DNA of 64,000 nucleotides from Georgenia subflava (GTDB taxonomy: Bacteria; Actinomycetota; Actinomycetes; Actinomycetales; Actinomycetaceae). Positions 60,114 to 64,000 of the stretch are shown in pieces (the first letter of the stretch is position 1; each line of letters starts with the position of its first letter). The position numbers were made by a program, and so were the translations under genes. The notes beneath the pieces were generated by a model, which saw nothing but the letters and a program-made list of their open reading frames with translations, did not search any database and was not told the DNA's origin. The stretch lies in contig NZ_VUKD01000008.1 of NCBI RefSeq assembly GCF_009193155.1, forward strand, positions 52,327 through 116,326, given 5' to 3'.

Positions 60114-60959
60114 ATGAGTCGCCGGGCAGACATCCTGATGATTACCTACCGCAGTGCGGGCTACATTCACCTCAGCCTTCCCCGTCTGCTCGACACACTC
60201 GGCCAGCAGGACCGTGTGTGGCTATGGCACAACGGCGACGACGAGGCGACGATCGAAGCACTCCGTCCATACAGGGATGATGCGCGCGTCGCGCGCTACC
60301 ACCACAGCCGCGAGAACGTCCGGCTGCGTGAGCCGACATCCTGGCTCTGGTCCGAGTCCGAAGCTCAGTTCGTCTCCAAGGTCGACGACGACTGTCGCGT
60401 CACCCCTGGCTGGCTCGACACGTTCGCCGCCGCTCATGAGTCCAATCCGGAACTCGGGGTTGTCGGAAGTTGGAGACATCCAGACTCGGACTTCCATCCG
60501 GAACTCGCCGAGAGGAAGATCCAGACCTTAGCGGGCGGCCATCGAATCATGCGCAATCTGTGGGTACAGGGCAGCGGTTACCTGTTGCCGCGCCGGCTCA
60601 TTGAACGTCAGGGCATTCTCAACGCGGACGAGTCCTTCACGCAATACTGCGTGCGACTGGCCAGAGCAGGAGCAGTGAACGGCTTCTACTTTCCATTCGT
60701 GCGGGAAGACCATATGGATGACCCGAGGTCCTCACACACGCTGATCCGCACCGACGCCGATCTCGCCACCCGCATGCCCCTGTCGGCACAGGCAAACAAC
60801 GTCGTGACCGTTGCCGCTTGGGTGGCTCAACTCGAACAAAGCGCACTCGTCCTGCAGAGCGCGTCGCTGGACCCGCGGGCGTACGTTGGATGGCGTCGCA
60901 AGTGGCGGGACATTCAGCGGCGCGCGGCGGCGCTCGCAGGTAGGCCCGCACGGTGGTAG
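60114..60959 (+). CDS. Family 2 glycosyltransferase
   Basis: 281-aa GT-A enzyme. ILMITYRSAGYIHLSLPRLLDTL opens the nucleotide-sugar fold; the DxD motif appears as KVDDDCRVTPGWLD; the acceptor region includes WVQGSGYLLPRRLIERQG and FYFPFVREDHMDDPRS. A C-terminal basic helix may contact the membrane. Sugar and linkage unknown. ATG 60114. Its last seven bases overlap the next glycosyltransferase, so they are co-translated. Confidence 0.85.
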   Translation: MSRRADILMITYRSAGYIHLSLPRLLDTLGQQDRVWLWHNGDDEATIEALRPYRDDARVARYHHSRENVRLREPTSWLWSESEAQFVSKVDDDCRVTPGWLDTFAAAHESNPELGVVGSWRHPDSDFHPELAERKIQTLAGGHRIMRNLWVQGSGYLLPRRLIERQGILNADESFTQYCVRLARAGAVNGFYFPFVREDHMDDPRSSHTLIRTDADLATRMPLSAQANNVVTVAAWVAQLEQSALVLQSASLDPRAYVGWRRKWRDIQRRAAALAGRPARW

Positions 60960-61918
60960 CCGTCCAGGCTCCTCACGGGCTCGTCGCGCAGGACTTGGTC
61001 GAGCCGCAGGTCACCGTGCTGACCGTGACTTACAACAGCCGTGACGTCATCGCGCCCCTCTTGCAGGCGCTTCCGGCGGCACTAGAAGGCGTCGACGGCA
61101 TCCGGGTGGTCATCGTCGATAACAACTCCGCCGATGACACAGTCGCACTCGCTCGACGGCTCGCGCCCTGGGCAACGATCGTCGAACCTGGGCACAACGG
61201 TGGATACAGCGCAGGAATCAATGCCGGATTGGCGGGTGCGCGCCCGGTCCGAGCTGCCCTCATCCTCAACCCTGACACAGTCCCGGATGCCGGGATGCTC
61301 CGGCGTCTTCTCGATGCTGTCACGGCCGATCGCGACATTGGCATCGCGGTTCCAGTTCTGCGACGGCCGGACGGGGCATTGCACTTCTCGCTGCGACGCG
61401 AGCCAACCCTCCTCCGCTCGCTCGGGACCGCGGTACTCGGTGGACCGCGCGCATCGCGATTTGCTCTCCTCGGCGAAGAGATTAGAGACGTGGGTCCGTA
61501 TCTTCAGGGAACAACTGCCGATTGGGCGACCGGTGCCGCGTTCCTGATCACGCGTACCACGATGGAGACTATCGGAGACTGGGACGAGAAGTTCTTCCTT
61601 TACAGCGAAGAGACCGATTACGCATTACGAGCGAGAGACGCAGGGTTGAGGCTCGAACTCGTGCCAACCGCGGGTGTGACACACCATGGCGGCGATCTCG
61701 CGGTTTCCAGCCGGCTCTGGAGCTTGATGACCGTTAACCGAATGCGTCTATACCGGAAACGACATGCGACCATTCCAAGCGTCTTCTACTGGATGCTCCT
61801 GATCTTTCAGGAGGGCCTCCGCACGCTTATCGGGCGCCGACGCAGCCGTGCCGCCCTGCGAGTACTCCTTCGTTCCGGAATACCCACGAGGCGGCACGGA
61901 CAACGCCTGAATGTTTAA
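60953..61918 (+). CDS. Family 2 glycosyltransferase (rhamnosyltransferase-like)
   Basis: 321-aa GT-A enzyme. VTVLTVTYNSRDVIAPLLQALP, IVDNNSADDTV, HNGGYSAGINAGL, LILNPDTVPD (DxD equivalent Asn-Pro-Asp), ADWATGAAFLITRTTMETIGDWDEKFFLYSEETDYALRARDAG (catalytic Glu-Asp pair) and LVPTAGVTHHGG are typical of GT2 enzymes related to WbbL rhamnosyltransferases; key residues are all intact. GTG 60953 overlaps the previous gene's end. It ends 26 bp from the convergent beta-helix gene. Confidence 0.88.
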   Translation: MVAVQAPHGLVAQDLVEPQVTVLTVTYNSRDVIAPLLQALPAALEGVDGIRVVIVDNNSADDTVALARRLAPWATIVEPGHNGGYSAGINAGLAGARPVRAALILNPDTVPDAGMLRRLLDAVTADRDIGIAVPVLRRPDGALHFSLRREPTLLRSLGTAVLGGPRASRFALLGEEIRDVGPYLQGTTADWATGAAFLITRTTMETIGDWDEKFFLYSEETDYALRARDAGLRLELVPTAGVTHHGGDLAVSSRLWSLMTVNRMRLYRKRHATIPSVFYWMLLIFQEGLRTLIGRRRSRAALRVLLRSGIPTRRHGQRLNV

Positions 61919-61944
61919 CGCTCGCGGCGTTTCAATCGGCCTGG

Positions 61945-63321
61945 TCAGCGCACCGGCTGGCCGGTGGCGGCCCACACGTTGGTGGAGTCGAAGTTGCTGT
62001 TGTGGATGTTCCCGACGGCGGCGTAGCGGTAGTCGGGACCGAACTCGTTTCCGCTGTAGCGGGCGCTGTCGACATCACCGCTGCGACCACCATTGATCGT
62101 GTAGTTGCCGCCGTTGAACAAGTTGTCCTCGACCACGAAGTTGCTGATCCGGTCGTCCCCGAGCAGCGAGCCGATCTGGATCGCGGCGTTCATCGGGTCG
62201 TCGGTGGAGGCGTTGTACGCCTGGAAGTTGTTCCCCCGCAGCGTGACATTGTCACCCTTGCGTATCTGGAACGCGTCATGGTGCCCACCTGGCTGACGGT
62301 GCAGGTCGTGGACGTAGGAGTCCTCGACCGTGACGTCATCCGCCTCGACCCGGATACCGTCCTCAGCCGAGTGGATATCCGCCCGACGCAGCGTGCCCGA
62401 ACCACCGCTGAAGAACACCCCGATGCCGGTGCCGTTGAGGTTGTCGACCTCGACATCCTCGATCAACGCTCCCGTCACCCCCGCCTCGACCTTGATCGGA
62501 TACTGCGGCGTCGCCGACTCCACCAGACTCCGGCGCACCGTCACGTCGTCCGCAGCGATCGTGATTGTGCCCTTCACGTGCACGGCATCGATCACGGTGC
62601 CCGGCTCCGTGATCTTCAAGCTGCCCGACACCGTCAGGCTGGTACCCACCGGCACACCAGTGCTCGACGCGTCCGGGAACCGTCCGTCCGAGACCTCCGA
62701 ACCGGGTGCTGGCTCCGGCGCCGGTGTCGGCGCGGGCACGGGCGTCTCGCCGGGAGTGGGCTCGGGGGTCGGCGCGGGACTGAGGCTCGGCGTCGCGTCT
62801 GGTTCCGGGGCGAGCTCCGGAGCCTCTTCCAACTCGTCTGCAGCGTGGGAGAAGAACCCGCCGTCGATCGAACTGTCGACGATCACAGCGGGCGAGCTGC
62901 TACTGAACATGAAGTCATTCCGGCAGTCCTCCAGCGCAACGTCGACCGCAGTGTAGTTGCCGAAGACGATCCCGTTGGTCCTGGCGCCCACACACTCGAC
63001 GGTCGTGTTCTCGATGTGAGTACCTTCGGCCCCTGGGAAGATCCGGATGCTGTGGTAGCCACCGTAGGTAACCTTACTGTTCTTGATCGTCACATCGTCC
63101 GCTTTGACGTTGATCGAGCCATTGACGTGCCGGCCATCGATGACAGTCCCCGGTTCGGTGATCGTTATGGTCCCCGAGCTGGTGAGCGTTGCGTCAGCGG
63201 CTCCCACCCCGGCGGCCTGGGCCGGGAGTCCTGCGCTCACCACCAGGCCGGCGCCGAGCGCCAGCGTGGCACCGACGGTCACAAGCGCACTGGTCGGTCG
63301 TACCAAGACATGCTTGGTCAT
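61945..63321 (-). CDS. Secreted right-handed beta-helix protein
   Basis: 458-aa exported protein. A signal peptide (about 1-37, ending PAQA) is followed by two homologous blocks, each opening with GTVIDG/GTVIDA, HVxGxI and ADDVTIK/ADDVTVR. A Pro/Ala/Glu linker (about 200-250) separates them, and the second block is a parallel beta-helix of the pectate-lyase-like type with GIRVEADDVTVEDSYVHDL and HHDAFQIRKGDNVTLRGN. It probably binds or trims surface polysaccharide; catalytic residues are not evident. A 300-bp stretch is identical to the partial gene at the window end. Confidence 0.82.
   Translation of the reverse strand: MTKHVLVRPTSALVTVGATLALGAGLVVSAGLPAQAAGVGAADATLTSSGTITITEPGTVIDGRHVNGSINVKADDVTIKNSKVTYGGYHSIRIFPGAEGTHIENTTVECVGARTNGIVFGNYTAVDVALEDCRNDFMFSSSSPAVIVDSSIDGGFFSHAADELEEAPELAPEPDATPSLSPAPTPEPTPGETPVPAPTPAPEPAPGSEVSDGRFPDASSTGVPVGTSLTVSGSLKITEPGTVIDAVHVKGTITIAADDVTVRRSLVESATPQYPIKVEAGVTGALIEDVEVDNLNGTGIGVFFSGGSGTLRRADIHSAEDGIRVEADDVTVEDSYVHDLHRQPGGHHDAFQIRKGDNVTLRGNNFQAYNASTDDPMNAAIQIGSLLGDDRISNFVVEDNLFNGGNYTINGGRSGDVDSARYSGNEFGPDYRYAAVGNIHNSNFDSTNVWAATGQPVR
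62092..62391. repeat. 300-bp direct repeat, copy 1
   Basis: Identical base for base to 63701-64000 (offset 1609). It encodes the C-terminal beta-helix coils of the secreted protein. The match starts abruptly at ATTGATCGTG and continues past the window edge in copy 2. Confidence 0.95.
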
Positions 63322-63493
63322 AGTGAAGGGTCTCCTTATGGATGTCTGGGAAACGCGTCCGTGCGGCCGGGTGGCACGTCTGGACGGTGCGCGCAGGCCG
63401 GGCAAGAACTGCCCCGAGCACGTCGTCTGCTCGCCCCCCTATGGCTGACGGCCCCACACGAAAGAGAGGCGCGTCAGACCCACGCTGCCACCG

Positions 63494-63522
63494 ACCGTAA
63501 CAATTCGATAACGAGCCTGCAA
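63494..63522 (-). promoter_or_regulatory. Promoter of the beta-helix gene
   Basis: On the minus strand TTGCAG (63522-63517) and TACGGT (63499-63494) are separated by exactly 17 bp in an AT-rich patch, the best -35/-10 pair in the window. The implied leader is about 165 nt. Confidence 0.6.
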
Positions 63523-63553
63523 CGTGACCTACGGCATGGCAGCCGTTACGCGG

Positions 63554-64000
63554 TCACTCGTCTACAGGATGCGTCGTGCCGTGCCAGGTGTTGGAGGAGT
63601 CGAACGTGCTCGTGGAACCGCTGCTGAAGACGCCGTAACGGTAGTCGGTACCGAACTCGTTGCCCCGGTACACCGCACTGTCCACGGCATCCCCGCCGGC
63701 ATTGATCGTGTAGTTGCCGCCGTTGAACAAGTTGTCCTCGACCACGAAGTTGCTGATCCGGTCGTCCCCGAGCAGCGAGCCGATCTGGATCGCGGCGTTC
63801 ATCGGGTCGTCGGTGGAGGCGTTGTACGCCTGGAAGTTGTTCCCCCGCAGCGTGACATTGTCACCCTTGCGTATCTGGAACGCGTCATGGTGCCCACCTG
63901 GCTGACGGTGCAGGTCGTGGACGTAGGAGTCCTCGACCGTGACGTCATCCGCCTCGACCCGGATACCGTCCTCAGCCGAGTGGATATCCGCCCGACGCAG
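63554..64000 (-). CDS. Second secreted beta-helix protein, C-terminal fragment
   Basis: The frame is open from the window edge to the stop at 63554 (148 codons visible). It encodes the same beta-helix coils as the preceding gene: the 300 bp at 63701-64000 are identical in DNA, after which the last 48 codons differ (TINAGGDAVDSAVYRGNEFG in place of TINGGRSGDVDSARYSGNEFG split by an insertion). Upstream gene of a tandem pair in the same orientation. The start and signal peptide are outside the window. Confidence 0.88.
   Translation of the reverse strand: MRRADIHSAEDGIRVEADDVTVEDSYVHDLHRQPGGHHDAFQIRKGDNVTLRGNNFQAYNASTDDPMNAAIQIGSLLGDDRISNFVVEDNLFNGGNYTINAGGDAVDSAVYRGNEFGTDYRYGVFSSGSTSTFDSSNTWHGTTHPVDE
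63701..64000. repeat. 300-bp direct repeat, copy 2 (runs off the window)
   Basis: Identical to 62092-62391. The true length is unknown because it reaches the last base of the window. Confidence 0.95.

Noticed and set aside
63370..63492. GGTGGCA/TGCCACC closing helix suggesting a structured RNA before the beta-helix gene.
   Set aside because: The predicted transcript start (about 7 nt after the TACGGT box) falls inside the 5-prime arm, so the helix could not form fully; no internal motif is recognisable.

Overview
The window is a high-GC actinobacterial chromosome segment. Evidence is the strong G/C third-position bias, frequent GTG/TTG starts, many ATGA/GTGA gene overlaps, apparent leaderless promoters with TANNNT boxes 6-7 nt before the start codon, mycothiol metabolism (Mca) and actinobacterial gene order (greA - DUF4307 - mca; eno - DivIC-like - DUF501 - ppx). 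A member of Micrococcales is my best guess, but no rRNA is present to confirm it. I see no insertion sequence, prophage or CRISPR array.

Layout. 0-2.35 kb: start of an LpqY-SugA-SugB-like trehalose importer (minus strand). 2.7-7.7 kb: carbonic anhydrase, TauE/SafE-like permease, PIN-PhoH ATPase, cis-prenyltransferase, hemolysin III. 7.8-12.5 kb: a lasso-peptide gene cluster. The plus-strand arm holds a nucleotidyltransferase, a 47-aa precursor and a cyclase. The minus-strand arm facing it holds an RRE/PqqD protein (B1), a leader peptidase (B2) and an HPr-kinase-like lasso kinase. 12.6-20.4 kb: glycosyltransferase, PPK2, mca block, greA, ilvA, AI-2E permease. 20.7-28.2 kb: msrA, a Phd/PIN toxin-antitoxin pair, FKBP, a Bax-inhibitor-like protein, then an ABC exporter coupled to a NarL-type two-component system. 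28.3-38.4 kb: NDH-2, one tRNA, two NhaA paralogs around ppx and ybaK, DUF501, DivIC, enolase, SurA-like lipoprotein. 38.5-45.5 kb: an ECF transporter with a possibly structured leader, then mfd. 45.6-48.0 kb: a second, minimal lasso locus (54-aa precursor plus cyclase) with a NeuD-like acyltransferase upstream. 48.2-53.9 kb: DUF2231 protein, L-2-hydroxyglutarate oxidase, and metF-metE behind a SAM-I riboswitch. 54-64 kb: a less GC-rich surface-polysaccharide region (methyltransferase, F420-hydrogenase-beta-like protein, Wzy, Wzz, pyruvyl transferase, two GT2 enzymes), then two beta-helix proteins sharing 300 identical bases.

The standout is the split lasso system. The two precursors have almost the same leader (Tyr-x-x-Pro-x-Leu/Ile, then Glu-Val-Gly and Leu-Thr-Leu-Gly) but unrelated cores. 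Both cores end in Ser, and both loci carry a strong hairpin between precursor and cyclase. Only one B1/B2 pair and one kinase are visible, 34 kb from the second locus. I infer that one recognition protein, one protease and probably one C-terminal Ser kinase serve two precursors, each with its own shortened cyclase. Short degenerate tandem repeats in at least seven intergenic spacers are a second genome-level peculiarity.
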